Below are positions 1-8,250 of a stretch of DNA of 34,686 nt, in pieces. This DNA comes from Cereibacter johrii (lineage in GTDB: Bacteria; Pseudomonadota; Alphaproteobacteria; Rhodobacterales; Rhodobacteraceae). The notes under the pieces were generated by a model that worked only from the letters and a program-made list of their open reading frames with translations, was not told where the DNA came from and did no database searches. Within the stretch, counting starts at the first letter, position 1. The number at the start of each line of letters is the position of its first letter. The stretch covers positions 1 through 34,686 of the forward strand of contig NZ_MABH01000112.1 of assembly GCF_001720585.1 (NCBI RefSeq), written 5' to 3'. The position numbers and the translations under genes are program-made.

Positions 1-83
1 CGCGCCATCACCAGCGCGAGCGGGCCCAGCGTCAGCGCGGCCAGCGCCGCGGCGACGATCAGCGCGCCAGCGCGTCTTGCCAT
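1..83 (-). CDS. thiP: Thiamine ABC transporter permease ThiP, N-terminal fragment
   Basis: Only the first 27 codons lie in the window; the gene runs off the left edge. The ATG at 83-81 opens a peptide that begins Met-Ala-Arg-Arg-Ala-Gly and then turns into an Ala/Leu-rich hydrophobic stretch, as expected for the first membrane helix of an ABC permease. The start lies inside the end of thiB, giving a 25-base overlap in another frame, which is the usual coupled arrangement of thiBPQ operons. The identification rests mostly on the position directly after thiB. The fragment alone could be the start of any inner-membrane protein. Confidence 0.7.
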   Translation of the reverse strand, partial: MARRAGALIVAAALAALTLGPLALVMA

Positions 84-1042
84 TCGGCCAGCGCCTCGGG
101 CCGGAGGGCGAGTGCCTCGTCAGCCGGCAGCAGAAGCGAGGTCTCGGGCTGCACCAGCGTCTCGAACCCCTCGGGCAGGCCCGCGGCGGGCAGTTTCGCC
201 GGATACATCCAGTTCGTCGTGGGCAGCACCGACTGCACCGGCTCTTCCAGAAGGAAGGCGAGGAAGCGGTCGGCCAGCTCCGGCTGGTCGGTCGCGGCGA
301 GCTTTCCCGCCACCTCGACCTGCAGATAGTGCCCCTCGCGGAAGGCGGCCGCGGTCTTGGTATCGTCCTCCTCGGCGATCAGATGGTAGGCGGGCGAGGT
401 GGTATAGCTCAGCACCATGTCGGCCTCGCCCTCCATGAAGAGACCGTAGGCCTCGGACCAGCCGGGCGTCACCGTCACGATATTGTCGGCAAGCCCCTGC
501 CAGATCTCGGGCGCGCGGTCGCCGTAGGCCGCCTTCACCCACATCAGAAGGCCCAGCCCCGGGGTCGAGCTGCGCGGATCCTGAATGACGATTTTGGCGT
601 CCGACGCCGCCAGCTCCTCGAACGAGGCCGGCGCATCGGCCATCTTGCGGTCATGGATGAAGGCGAACCAGCCCCAGTCGAAGGGCAGGAACAGCGGATC
701 CTCCCAGGCCACCGGCAGATCGAGCGGCGCGCTCACGCCATGCGGGGCAAAGAGGCCGGTCCCGGCTGCCGCCGCCGTGAGGTTCGTGTCGAGGCCCAGC
801 ACCACATCGGCCTCGCTCCGCGCGCCCTCGAGCTGGAGCCGCGCCAGAAGCGCCGCGCCGTCGCCCGCGGCGACGAAGCGCAGGTCGCAGGCGCAGATCT
901 CTTCGAAGGCCTTCTCCACCGCGGGGCCCGGGCCCCACTCCGAGGTGAAGCTGTCGTAGGTCAGCACCGTCAGCACGGGCGTCTCGGCCGCGGCCATTCC
1001 CGCAGCCAGCGCAACACAGGAAACAACGATCGGAAGTCTCAT
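59..1042 (-). CDS. thiB: Thiamine/TPP-binding periplasmic protein ThiB
   Basis: This is the substrate-binding component of the ThiBPQ ABC importer for thiamine and its phosphates. The 327-residue product matches the E. coli ThiB length. It starts with a Sec signal peptide (residues 1-19, ending Met-Ala-Ala-Ala) and continues with the family-typical mature N-terminus TPVLTVLTYDSFTSEWG. The ATG at 1042 was chosen over longer open frame upstream for two reasons: a good SD (GAGGAGG, 5 bases before the ATG) and a signal peptide that begins exactly there. Upstream extension would run through the TPP riboswitch. thiP overlaps the 3' end. Expression is very likely shut off by TPP through the riboswitch at 1089-1171. 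The gene is divergent from aroC. Confidence 0.93.
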   Translation of the reverse strand: MRLPIVVSCVALAAGMAAAETPVLTVLTYDSFTSEWGPGPAVEKAFEEICACDLRFVAAGDGAALLARLQLEGARSEADVVLGLDTNLTAAAAGTGLFAPHGVSAPLDLPVAWEDPLFLPFDWGWFAFIHDRKMADAPASFEELAASDAKIVIQDPRSSTPGLGLLMWVKAAYGDRAPEIWQGLADNIVTVTPGWSEAYGLFMEGEADMVLSYTTSPAYHLIAEEDDTKTAAAFREGHYLQVEVAGKLAATDQPELADRFLAFLLEEPVQSVLPTTNWMYPAKLPAAGLPEGFETLVQPETSLLLPADEALALRPEALAEWQDALAR

Positions 1043-1080
1043 CTCATCCTCCTCTTCGACGCGGAACGGAACGGGATGAG
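1043..1080 (-). promoter_or_regulatory. Probable translational expression platform of the TPP riboswitch (anti-SD and thiB RBS)
   Basis: On the minus strand the segment CTCATCC (1080-1074), just downstream of the aptamer, is exactly complementary to GGATGAG (1049-1043). The latter overlaps the last two bases of the thiB SD GAGGAGG (1054-1048) and abuts the ATG. Pairing would occlude the ribosome site. No hairpin followed by a U-run is seen between the aptamer and the gene, so control by SD sequestration is more likely than termination. The pairing is seen in the sequence; the switching is inferred. Confidence 0.55.
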
Positions 1081-1088
1081 GAGCCATG

Positions 1089-1171
1089 CACCTTCCCTCC
1101 GCCGGTCCTAACCGGGTCAGGTTCAACGGGTTCGCACGCAGCGTCTCAGCCCTTTCGGGCACCCCGAGGTG
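1089..1171 (-). promoter_or_regulatory. TPP (THI-box) riboswitch controlling thiBP
   Basis: Read on the minus strand, the region contains the conserved THI elements in order: GGGGUGCCC, a short hairpin, CUGAGA, then ACCCGUUGAACCUGA, and GGCGGAGGGAAGG. A P1 stem closes it (CACCU at 1171-1167 with AGGUG at 1093-1089). These are the J2/3 and J4/5 residues that contact the pyrimidine and pyrophosphate halves of TPP. It lies 46 bases upstream of the thiB ATG, consistent with control of thiamine uptake. Confidence 0.95.
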
Positions 1172-1288
1172 GGACAGACCATAGCGGGGCGGCCCGCCGC
1201 CGCAACAGGAAAGCCGCACAAGGCGCCAGAATCCGGTTCCCCGACGGGCGCATCTGTCCTATGGCTCGGCCAAACGGGGACGGACGTC

Positions 1289-2389
1289 ATGAGCTTCAAT
1301 ACTTTCGGCCACATCTTCCGCGTCACCACCTGGGGCGAAAGCCACGGGCCCGCGCTCGGCGCCACGGTGGATGGCTGCCCGCCCGGCATCGCGATCGAGG
1401 CCGAGGCGATCCAGCACTGGCTCGACCGCCGGAAGCCCGGCCAGAACCGCTTCACGACCCAGCGGCAGGAGCCGGATGCGGTCAGGATCCTGTCGGGCAC
1501 CTTCGAGGGCCGCTCGACCGGCACGCCGATCCAGCTCATGATCGAGAACACCGACCAGCGGTCGAAGGACTATGGCGAGATCGCCCAGAGCTTCCGGCCG
1601 GGTCACGCCGACATCGCCTATCACTGGAAATACGGGCTGCGCGACTATCGCGGCGGCGGGCGCTCCTCGGCGCGCGAGACGGCGGCGCGGGTCGCGGCGG
1701 GGGGTGTCGCGCGGGCGGCGCTGGCCGCACTGGTGCCGGGCCTGCGGATCGAGGGCTACATGGTCCAGATCGGGCCCCATGCCATCGACCGCGCCCGGTT
1801 CGATGCAGCCGAGATCGAGCGCAACCCCTTCTGGTGCCCCGATCCCGATACGGCCGCGCTCTGGGCCGACTATCTCGACGGGCTGCGCAAGGCGCACGAT
1901 TCGGTGGGCGCCATCGTCGAGGTGCGGGCCTCGGGCGTGCCGGCGGGGCTCGGCGCGCCGATCTACGGCAAGCTCGACAGCGACCTCGCCGCGGCCATGA
2001 TGACGATCAACGCGGTGAAGGGTGTCGAGATCGGCGAGGGGATGGCCGCGGCCTGCCTCACCGGCAGCGCCAATGCCGACGAGATCCGCATGGGTCCCGA
2101 GGGGCCCGAGTTCCTGACGAACCATGCGGGCGGCATCCTCGGCGGCATCTCGACCGGGCAGGATGTGGTGGTGCGCTTTGCGGTGAAACCCACCTCCTCG
2201 ATCCTGACCCCGCGCCGCTCGGTCACGACCGACGGGCGCGAGGTGGAGGTGGTGACGAAGGGCCGCCACGATCCCTGCGTGGGCATCCGCGCGGTGCCGG
2301 TGGGCGAGGCGATGATGGCCTGCGTGCTGCTCGACCATCTGCTCCTCGACCGCGGCCAGACCGGCGGTGCGCGCGGCACGATCGGCTAG
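1289..2389 (+). CDS. aroC: Chorismate synthase
   Basis: AroC catalyses the last shikimate-pathway step, 5-enolpyruvylshikimate-3-phosphate to chorismate, using reduced FMN. The 366-residue product is of normal length. It carries the family signatures GESHG near residue 16, the R-P-G-x-x-R-F/Q-E region, and [11 protein letters not shown] around residue 125. The ATG at 1289 is preferred because [20 protein letters not shown] is the conserved N-terminus; the upstream in-frame extension is not conserved-looking and lies opposite the riboswitch. The upstream SD is weak (GGGGA). The gene is divergent from thiB, and its TAG stop shares the palindrome CTAG with the stop of the convergent EamA gene. 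Confidence 0.96.
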   Translation: MSFNTFGHIFRVTTWGESHGPALGATVDGCPPGIAIEAEAIQHWLDRRKPGQNRFTTQRQEPDAVRILSGTFEGRSTGTPIQLMIENTDQRSKDYGEIAQSFRPGHADIAYHWKYGLRDYRGGGRSSARETAARVAAGGVARAALAALVPGLRIEGYMVQIGPHAIDRARFDAAEIERNPFWCPDPDTAALWADYLDGLRKAHDSVGAIVEVRASGVPAGLGAPIYGKLDSDLAAAMMTINAVKGVEIGEGMAAACLTGSANADEIRMGPEGPEFLTNHAGGILGGISTGQDVVVRFAVKPTSSILTPRRSVTTDGREVEVVTKGRHDPCVGIRAVPVGEAMMACVLLDHLLLDRGQTGGARGTIG

Positions 2390-3267
2390 CGCCGGGCGGC
2401 TTCGGGCACCCGCGAGAGCTGCACGGCAAGGATCCCCGCCGCGATCACGACAACGCCCGCCACGTCCCAGATCCCCATCCGCTCGCCCAGAAGCACCGCC
2501 GCCACGGCCACGCCGAAGAACGGGTTGAGGAAATGGAAGGTCGCGCCGCGGACCGCGCCGATCCGGCCAACGAGCAGGAACCAGACCCAAGTGGCGAGCA
2601 GCCCCGGCACCAGCGTGGTGTAGGCGAAGGCCGCGACGAGGCTGCCGCTCCACTGCACCTCGAGCGGGGTCTCGACCAGGAGCGCCACGGGCGCCAGCGC
2701 GGCCGAGCCCACCAGCATCTGCAGGCCCACGATCATCAGGAGGTTGCCGCCCGACGAGGCGACCCGCACCGTCAGGGTGGCGGCCGTCAGCGCGATCACG
2801 CCCGCGACGCAGAGGACAAAGCCCAAGGCATCCTCGCCGCCCGAGAGCCGCGTGCCCATGATGAGCGCCACGCCCGCCATCCCCGCCAGAAGCCCCAGCG
2901 CCGTGATGGGCCGCAGCCGCTCGTGCAGGAAGATCCAGCCCGCCAGCGCCACGAGGAGCGGCATCGTGGAGGCGACGATGGCGGCGAAGCTCGCGCTCAC
3001 CCAGCGCATCGCGACGAAATTGAGCCCGAGATACAGCGCGTTCTGGCAGAGGCCGAAGATCACCACGCCGCGCCACTGCGCGGGGCTGAGCCGCGCCGAT
3101 TGCCCCAGCGCCGCGCCGAGGGCCAGCGCGATCAGGCCCGAGCAGAGAAAGCGCAGCGAGAGCGCGCTCAAGGGCGGCGCCTGCGCCACGATGATGCGCG
3201 CCGAGGCGAAGGCCGAGGACCACATGAAGGCAAAGGCGAGGCCCATGCCGATGCTGCGCAGATCCAT
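2386..3267 (-). CDS. EamA/DMT-family inner-membrane permease
   Basis: The 293-residue hydrophobic protein has about ten predicted membrane helices arranged as two EamA repeats (roughly residues 5-135 and 150-285). The first repeat has the typical start ([27 protein letters not shown]) and the [16 protein letters not shown] element at its end; the second has [26 protein letters not shown] and a GERMG turn. Drug/metabolite-superfamily members export amino acids, drugs or metabolites, but the sequence gives no substrate. The start at 3267 has a nearby GGGAGGG SD. It is downstream of HU but separated from it by a terminator. The stop overlaps aroC by 3 bases, tail to tail. Confidence 0.88.
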   Translation of the reverse strand: MDLRSIGMGLAFAFMWSSAFASARIIVAQAPPLSALSLRFLCSGLIALALGAALGQSARLSPAQWRGVVIFGLCQNALYLGLNFVAMRWVSASFAAIVASTMPLLVALAGWIFLHERLRPITALGLLAGMAGVALIMGTRLSGGEDALGFVLCVAGVIALTAATLTVRVASSGGNLLMIVGLQMLVGSAALAPVALLVETPLEVQWSGSLVAAFAYTTLVPGLLATWVWFLLVGRIGAVRGATFHFLNPFFGVAVAAVLLGERMGIWDVAGVVVIAAGILAVQLSRVPEAARR

Positions 3268-3282
3268 CCGGTCCCTCCCACG

Positions 3283-3307
3283 AAAAAGGGCCGCCGGATG
3301 GCGACCC
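3283..3307 (-). terminator. Rho-independent terminator of the HU gene
   Basis: On the minus strand GGGTCGCC, loop ATCC, GGCGGCCC forms an 8-bp hairpin (one G-U pair) followed directly by five Ts. It starts about 30 bases after the HU stop. It should insulate the EamA gene from HU transcription. Confidence 0.85.
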
Positions 3308-3336
3308 TCGAACGGCTGCCGTGCCGGATCGCCGGC

Positions 3337-3624
3337 TCAGGCGTTCACGCTGTCCTTCAGCGCCTTGGCGATGGTGAATTTCACCTGCTTGTCGGCGGCC
3401 TTGGTCACTTGCTCGCCGGTGGCCGGATTGCGCACCTGACGCTCGGGCCGCTCGCGGCAGACGACCTTGCCGAGGCCCGGCAGCGTCACGGCACCGCCGG
3501 CGGCCACTTCACGGGCGACGATCGAGGCGATCGCATCGAGGGCCGCGTTGGCCGTCTTCTTGTCCGAGCCCATCTCGTCAGCAAGGGTCGCGACGAGCTG
3601 CGTCTTGGTCATCGGTTTCGACAT
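3337..3624 (-). CDS. HU-family DNA-binding protein
   Basis: The 95-residue basic protein has the HU/IHF fold: an N-terminal helical dimerisation part beginning MTKTQLVATLADEMG, the conserved GxVTLPGLGKV turn, and the DNA-binding arm with the hallmark RNPATGE (about residues 65-71). It bends and compacts DNA in the nucleoid. RNPATGE and a lone gene with a strong terminator favour HU over an IHF subunit. The start at 3624 has an AGGAG SD 6 bases upstream; the second Met, at residue 5, is a possible alternative. Two candidate promoters lie between 3691 and 3748. The 5' leader contains a small hairpin (3643-3659) next to the SD. Confidence 0.93.
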   Translation of the reverse strand: MSKPMTKTQLVATLADEMGSDKKTANAALDAIASIVAREVAAGGAVTLPGLGKVVCRERPERQVRNPATGEQVTKAADKQVKFTIAKALKDSVNA

Positions 3625-3690
3625 GAGAGTCTCCTGGTCTTGCCCCGCTGGACGCGGGGTCTGTTCCTGCCTCTGGGGGCGAATTCAAGG

Positions 3691-3748
3691 GCTACACCTT
3701 GTTTTGCAGCATAAAGCAAGCCCTATTCCCGGCTTGTCGCCGCGTCAA
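3691..3748 (-). promoter_or_regulatory. Two candidate sigma-70 promoters for the HU gene
   Basis: On the minus strand TTGACG (3748-3743) is followed after 17 bases by TAGGGC (3725-3720). TTGCTT (3719-3714) is followed after 17 bases by TGTAGC (3696-3691). Both have reasonable -35 boxes and weak -10 boxes, which is common in GC-rich alphaproteobacteria. The second would give a leader of about 60 bases. This is pattern matching only. Confidence 0.35.
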
Positions 3749-3752
3749 CTCA

Positions 3753-5231
3753 CTACAGGAACGCCGTTTCCTCAAAGCTGCGCAGCTTTCGACTGTGGAT
3801 GCGCTCGATCGGTGTCTCGCGCAACATTTCCATGGCGCGAATTCCGATCCTCAGGTGCCGCGCCACCTGCGTCCGGTAGAAGTCGCTCGCCATTCCCGGC
3901 AATTTCAACTCCCCGTGCAGCGGCTTGTCGGAGACGCAGAGGAGCGTTCCATAGGGCACGCGGAAGCGGAAGCCGTTCGCCGCGATGGTCGCGCTCTCCA
4001 TGTCGAGCGCCACGGCGCGGCTCTGGCTCAGCCGCTGGACCGGGCCCGACTGGTCGCGCAGTTCCCAGTTGCGGTTGTCGATGGTGGCCACCGTGCCCGT
4101 CCGCATGATGCGCTTGAGCTCGTAGCCCTGAAGCTGCGTCACCTCCTCGACCGCATCCTCGAGCGCGATCTGGATCTCGGCCAGCGCCGGGATCGGCACC
4201 CAGACCGGCAGATCGTCGTCGAGCACATGGTCTTCGCGCAGATAGGCGTGGGCCAGCACGAAATCCCCGAGACTCTGCGAGTTCCGCAGGCCCGCGCAAT
4301 GGCCCACCATCAGCCAGGCGTGCGGCCGCAGCACCGCGATATGGTCGGTCGCGGTCTTGGCGTTCGAGGGGCCGACGCCGATGTTGACCAGCGTGATCCC
4401 CTGCCCGTCCGGCCGCTTGAGGTGATAGGTGGGCATCTGCGGCAGGCGCGGCAGCAGCGCGAGCGGCGTCTCGGGATCGGTGATCTCCTGATCGCCGGGG
4501 CCCACGAAGGCGCTGTAGCCCGAGGCGGGATCGGCCAGCGCCGCCCGCCCGATCGCCTCGAACTCGTCGACATAGAACTGGTAGTTGGTGAAGAGGACGT
4601 GGTTCTGGAAGTGGCGCGGGTTCGTGGCCGTGTAATGGGTGAGCCGCGCGAGCGAATAATCCACCCGCTGCGCCGTGAAGGGCGCGAGCGGCTTCGAGCC
4701 GTCGGTGTTGCTGAGGCGGCTGCCGTTCACGATATCGTCGTTGGTGGTCGAGAGGTCGGGCACGTCGAACACGTCGCGGAGCGGATAGGACAGCACCCCC
4801 TCCTGCGGCACCGAGACCGACGGGTCGTTCGCCACCGCGAAATGCACGGGCATGGGCGTGGCCGAGACGCCGATCTCGACCGGCACCCCGTGGTTCTGCA
4901 TCAGGAGATCGATCTGCTGGATCAGGTAGTTGCGGAACAGGTCCGGCCGCGTCACCGTCGTGGAATAGGAGCCGGGCTCGGCCACATGGCCGAAGCTCAG
5001 CCGGCTGTCCGCGCGGGTGAAGCTCGTCGTCGTGAGCCGGATCTCGGGATAATAGGCGCGCACCCGTCCGCCGGGGCGCCCCCCGGTGGCCGAGGCGCTG
5101 AAATGGCCGGACAGGAAGCGGGTCGACCGGACGTAGATCTCTTCCAGCCGGTCCACCGCCCGCGCGGGATCGGTGAAGGTCTCGCGGGGCGGCACCTCGG
5201 GGACGAGAAGGGGAAGGGGCGCGTCGCTCAC
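3753..5231 (-). CDS. amn: AMP nucleosidase
   Basis: Amn hydrolyses AMP to adenine and ribose 5-phosphate in the cytoplasm, buffering the adenylate pool. The 492-residue product is close to the E. coli enzyme (484). It has the family's N-terminal AMN domain (about residues 15-190) and a C-terminal nucleoside-phosphorylase-like domain with DMESATIAANGFRFRVPYG followed by the phosphate-site-like LLCVSDKPLHGELK near the end. I place the start at the GTG at 5231, because AGGAGA lies 7 bases upstream and the product then has family length. An in-frame ATG at 5348 would add 39 low-complexity residues encoded in the repeat region. It is transcribed toward HU. Confidence 0.93.
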   Translation of the reverse strand: MSDAPLPLLVPEVPPRETFTDPARAVDRLEEIYVRSTRFLSGHFSASATGGRPGGRVRAYYPEIRLTTTSFTRADSRLSFGHVAEPGSYSTTVTRPDLFRNYLIQQIDLLMQNHGVPVEIGVSATPMPVHFAVANDPSVSVPQEGVLSYPLRDVFDVPDLSTTNDDIVNGSRLSNTDGSKPLAPFTAQRVDYSLARLTHYTATNPRHFQNHVLFTNYQFYVDEFEAIGRAALADPASGYSAFVGPGDQEITDPETPLALLPRLPQMPTYHLKRPDGQGITLVNIGVGPSNAKTATDHIAVLRPHAWLMVGHCAGLRNSQSLGDFVLAHAYLREDHVLDDDLPVWVPIPALAEIQIALEDAVEEVTQLQGYELKRIMRTGTVATIDNRNWELRDQSGPVQRLSQSRAVALDMESATIAANGFRFRVPYGTLLCVSDKPLHGELKLPGMASDFYRTQVARHLRIGIRAMEMLRETPIERIHSRKLRSFEETAFL

Positions 5232-5290
5232 GGGTCTGTCTCCTGTCGCTGCCTGCCGAGAGGATGCGCAGGCTCGCGCGCGGGGATCAA

Positions 5291-5510
5291 GCCTCCGCAG
5301 GCACCGATGCGGCGCGGGATCGAGCTGCCGCTGCCACCGGACCCGCATGGGGACCGCGCCTCCGCAGGCGCCGGCCCCGCGCTGGATCGAGCCGCCGCCA
5401 GGACCGGATCCGCACAGGGACCGAGCCCTCGCGAAGACCGGGCGCCGCGGGGGGATCGCTCTATCGCAGGCGGGATCCCGACGGGGGGCAAGGCCTCCGC
5501 GGGCCCCGCT
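5291..5510. repeat. Degenerate tandem repeat, 67-68 bp unit, about 3.3 copies
   Basis: The motif GCCTCCGCAGGC begins units at 5291 and 5358; a degenerate version begins at 5425 and another (GCCTCCGCGGGC) at 5493. The spacings are 67, 67 and 68 bases. Units 1 and 2 align along their whole length (shared GGATCGAGC, CCGGA-CCGCA, GGGACCG); unit 3 is strongly diverged and unit 4 partial. The array fills most of the 336-bp gap between amn and the SDR gene. No convincing protein is encoded in it, though it is open in several frames. Its function is unknown. Confidence 0.7.
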
Positions 5511-5567
5511 TCAGGCGCGGCGGGCTCGCCCCTTGCAGCGGCGTTGCCGCGCGCGGATAGTGGCGGC

Positions 5568-6407
5568 ATGAAGACGCTTCTTTCCCTCGGGCACGGCTAT
5601 TCCGCTCAGGCTCTGGCCCACCGCCTCCTGCCGCAGGGCTGGACGGTGATCGGCACCACGCGGAGCGCAGCCAAGGCCGCGGATCTCGAGGCCGGCGGCA
5701 TCGAGCCGCTCCTCTGGCCGGGCGATCTCGGGCCGGCGCTGGCGCGCGCCACCCATATCCTCGCCTCGGCCGCGCCGGGGCGGGACGGCGATCCGTTCCT
5801 CGCCACCCATGGCGCAGAGCTGGCACGGGCCCGGGCGCGCTGGGTGGGCTATCTCTCCACCACCGGCGTCTATGGCGACCATGCCGGCGGCTGGGTCGAC
5901 GAGGACACGCCCCTCACCCCCTCGACGGAGCGGGGGCAGGCGCGTGTCGGCGCCGAGCAGCAATGGCAGGCGCTGGGGCTGCCGCTCCACATCTTCCGCC
6001 TCGCGGGTATCTACGGCCCCGGCCGCGGCCCGTTCGAGAAGGTCCGCGACGGCACAGCCCGGCGCATCGTGAAGCCGGGGCAGGTCTTCAGCCGCATCCA
6101 TGTGGCGGATATCGCGCAGGTGCTCGAGGCCTCGATGCAGCGTCCCGATCCGGGCGCCGTCTACAATGTCTGCGACGACGATCCCGCCCCGCCCGAGGAT
6201 GTGCTGGGCTATGCGGCCGAGCTGCTCGGCCTGCCGCCTCCGCCCGAAGTGCCCTACGACGAGGCGGAGATGACGCCGATGGCGCGCAGCTTCTATGCGG
6301 AATCGAAGCGGGTGCGGAACGACCGGATCAAGGCGCGGCTGGGCATCGCGCTTCTTCACCCCGACTACCGCTCGGGCCTGCGCTCCCTGCTCGCCGGAGG
6401 CGACTGA
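5568..6407 (+). CDS. Atypical SDR / NAD-dependent epimerase-like protein (YeeZ type)
   Basis: The 279-residue protein has an N-terminal Rossmann motif, LLSLGHGYSAQALAHRL (residues 4-20), and the extended-SDR mid-domain pattern YLSTTGVYGDHAGGWVDEDTPLTP. Later it has FRLAGIYGPGRGP and a RIHVADIA element, as in nucleotide-sugar epimerase relatives. The usual YxxxK catalytic pair is not evident (the equivalent region reads RGQARVGAEQQW). That fits the atypical YeeZ-like branch, whose substrate is unknown. The start at 5568 was chosen because the Rossmann strand begins there; the upstream frame is repeat sequence. No good SD is visible. It converges on the asparaginase gene 15 bases away. Confidence 0.82.
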   Translation: MKTLLSLGHGYSAQALAHRLLPQGWTVIGTTRSAAKAADLEAGGIEPLLWPGDLGPALARATHILASAAPGRDGDPFLATHGAELARARARWVGYLSTTGVYGDHAGGWVDEDTPLTPSTERGQARVGAEQQWQALGLPLHIFRLAGIYGPGRGPFEKVRDGTARRIVKPGQVFSRIHVADIAQVLEASMQRPDPGAVYNVCDDDPAPPEDVLGYAAELLGLPPPPEVPYDEAEMTPMARSFYAESKRVRNDRIKARLGIALLHPDYRSGLRSLLAGGD

Positions 6408-6422
6408 GGCGCCCCCGCGGCC

Positions 6423-7412
6423 TCAGGGGAACCCGGGCGCCGCGCGCAGGATGCCCGTCTCGCGGCCGCGCCAGTTCGTCTGGATCGCATCGAGCCGCTT
6501 GCGCGCCGCCGGATGCTCCGGATCGAGTAGCCCGTGCCGCACGAGCAGGGCGGCGATGGCCGCCTCCGAGGCGCGGGTCGAGCCGTCCACGATCTTCAGC
6601 GCGATGCCCAGCCGCTTCTCGGGAACGATGGCCACGAAGACCGCTTCCGCGCCTGTCTTGATCGCGGCGCGCCCGCCCATGGCCCGCATGAGTTCGGTGC
6701 AGGCGCGGCCCTCGCCCGCCACGAGATCGGGATGGGCGATCATCGCTTCGACAAGCCGCGCCGCCGACCGCTCGCGCACGCCCCCGCCGGTGGAGGCCCC
6801 GGCAAAGAAGGCCATGGCGCGCGCCAGCCCCGCCACGGTGGTCGCGAAGTTCGGCGCCGAGCAGCCGTCGATCCCGTAGCCGGGGCTGGCCTCGTCCGTC
6901 ACCTCTTCGAAGGCTGTCCGCACCGCCTGCTGCACCGGATGGTCGATCTCCACATAATCCGGCCCGGCCTTCAGATGCTGCGAGAGCATCAGGAAGCCCG
7001 CATGTTTGCCCGAGCAGTTGTTGTGGATCTGGCAGGGCTCCTCGTGCGCCCGGATCAGCCGGTCCCGCTCGGCCGTGTCGGCGGGCATGTGGGCGCCGCA
7101 GCGCAGGTCCGCCTCGCCGAGGCCCAGATCCGACAGCCAGCGCCCGACATGGCCGGTATGAAGCTCCGCGCCCTGATGGCTCGCACAGGCCAGGGCCAGA
7201 CGCTGGGACGACAGCCCCGCCCCGGCCCCGGTCTCGAGAAGCGGCAGGGCCTGCATCATCTTGCAGGACGAGCGCGGGAAGATCACGGTCCCGGGATCGC
7301 CCCAGGCCTCGACCAGCCCGCCGTCCGCGCTCCACACGGCGGCATGTCCCGTGTGCCAGCTTTCCAGAAGCCCGCCGCGCCAGAGCTCCACCATCCTCGC
7401 CGGATCCGTCAT
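6423..7412 (-). CDS. L-asparaginase, Rhizobium etli (ReAV / Asparaginase_II) family
   Basis: The enzyme hydrolyses asparagine to aspartate and ammonia. The 329-residue product belongs to the Asparaginase_II family (PF06089), unrelated to the E. coli AnsA/AnsB fold and related to serine beta-lactamases. The family Ser-x-x-Lys pair is present as S48-S49-C50-K51 in PRSSCKMMQALPL, with a second serine at S78 (CASHQ). Likely zinc ligands are C133 and K136 (NNCSGKHAG) and C184 (IDGCSAPN), matching from memory the Cys/Lys/Cys site described for the R. etli enzyme. The ATG at 7412 has a GAGGGG SD. No signal peptide is seen, so it is cytoplasmic. It has no operon partners. Confidence 0.88.
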   Translation of the reverse strand: MTDPARMVELWRGGLLESWHTGHAAVWSADGGLVEAWGDPGTVIFPRSSCKMMQALPLLETGAGAGLSSQRLALACASHQGAELHTGHVGRWLSDLGLGEADLRCGAHMPADTAERDRLIRAHEEPCQIHNNCSGKHAGFLMLSQHLKAGPDYVEIDHPVQQAVRTAFEEVTDEASPGYGIDGCSAPNFATTVAGLARAMAFFAGASTGGGVRERSAARLVEAMIAHPDLVAGEGRACTELMRAMGGRAAIKTGAEAVFVAIVPEKRLGIALKIVDGSTRASEAAIAALLVRHGLLDPEHPAARKRLDAIQTNWRGRETGILRAAPGFP

Positions 7413-7581
7413 GACATCCCCTCACAGCTGCGCGATTTTGTGCCCAAGAGGCCTTTTGTCCGGCGCAATGCTTGCGCTAAGAAGCGTTATCGGGTTGAAA
7501 CGGCCTGCGCTACTCAAAAAGGTCGTCACAAGGCGGCGTGGTGGAGCGGGCAGAGGCACTGGCAGCTGGAGGCTGTGAACG

Positions 7582-8112
7582 ATGAGAACCACGAAGGGGC
7601 GCCTGCTTCCGGCGGCGGCGATTGTCCTCGCCTGTCTCGCGACGGGTGCGGCCGCTCAGGAATCCACGAACCGCGTCGCGACCAAGACGGACTGGAGCGT
7701 GTTCGCCGAAAGCTCTCCCAAGGAATGCTGGGGCGTCTCGAGCCCGAAGCAGACCCAGGCCACGCGGGACGGCAAGGCCGTCGACGTGCGCCGCGGCGAC
7801 ATCCTGCTGTTCGTGACCTATCGTCCGGGCTCGGGCGCCAAGGGCGAGATCTCGTTCACCGGCGGCTATCCGTTCGCGCCGGGCTCGACGGTCAACGTCG
7901 ACATCGGCGGCACCACGTTCGAGCTCTTCACCGACGGCGAATGGGCCTGGCCTGCCAATGCGCAGGACGATGCCTCGCTGCTCGCGGCGATGAAGCGCGG
8001 CAGCACCGCCGTCCTGACCGCCCGCTCGGCCCGCGGAACCCAGACCAAGGACACGTTCTCGCTCTCGGGCTTCACCGCCGCGATGTCCGACGCCGAGACG
8101 CGCTGCAAGTAA
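7582..8112 (+). CDS. IalB-family (invasion-associated locus B) secreted protein
   Basis: The 176-residue protein has a clear Sec signal peptide (basic MRTTKGR, hydrophobic LLPAAAIVLACLATG, cleavage after AAA near residue 25). The mature domain has the IalB pattern: WSVFAESSPKECWGVSSPK, then GDILLFVTYRPGSGAKGEISFTGGYPF, a FELF...GEWAWP segment, and a final SDAETRCK with a conserved cysteine. Cys48 and the C-terminal Cys175 could form a disulfide. In Bartonella IalB contributes to erythrocyte invasion; in free-living alphaproteobacteria the role is unknown. The ATG at 7582 follows GGAGG by 9 bases. The 169-bp upstream gap holds no gene I can see. A GC hairpin follows the stop. Confidence 0.88.
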   Translation: MRTTKGRLLPAAAIVLACLATGAAAQESTNRVATKTDWSVFAESSPKECWGVSSPKQTQATRDGKAVDVRRGDILLFVTYRPGSGAKGEISFTGGYPFAPGSTVNVDIGGTTFELFTDGEWAWPANAQDDASLLAAMKRGSTAVLTARSARGTQTKDTFSLSGFTAAMSDAETRCK

Positions 8113-8151
8113 GCGCGTCTGCCACCGGGCGGGCCCTGCCGCCCCTGACCT

Positions 8152-8180
8152 GCCCCGGCCCTGCCGGGGCCTTGTCATTT
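8152..8180 (+). terminator. Likely terminator after the IalB-family gene
   Basis: GCCCCGGC (8152-8159), loop CCT, GCCGGGGC (8163-8170) forms a perfect 8-bp hairpin followed by CTTGTCATTT, an imperfect T-rich tail. It lies 40 bases after the stop and 80 bases before rlmN. Confidence 0.6.
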
Positions 8181-8250
8181 GCGGGACCCGGGTTCCGTTT
8201 CCGCCCCGAATCCCCTATATGATGCGCTTCCCGCTTCCCGAGGCTTAGCC

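Noticed and set aside
1043-1219. N-terminal extension of thiB
   Set aside because: It would translate the TPP riboswitch. The signal peptide and SD fix the start at 1042.
3699-5567. Long plus-strand open frame joined to the SDR gene, antisense to amn
   Set aside because: amn is clearly real on the other strand. The SDR Rossmann motif starts at the ATG at 5568, and the upstream translation has no domain.
7413-7581. Possible tRNA or small RNA upstream of the IalB-family gene
   Set aside because: No cloverleaf, no T-loop GTTCRA motif and no convincing promoter or terminator pair was found.
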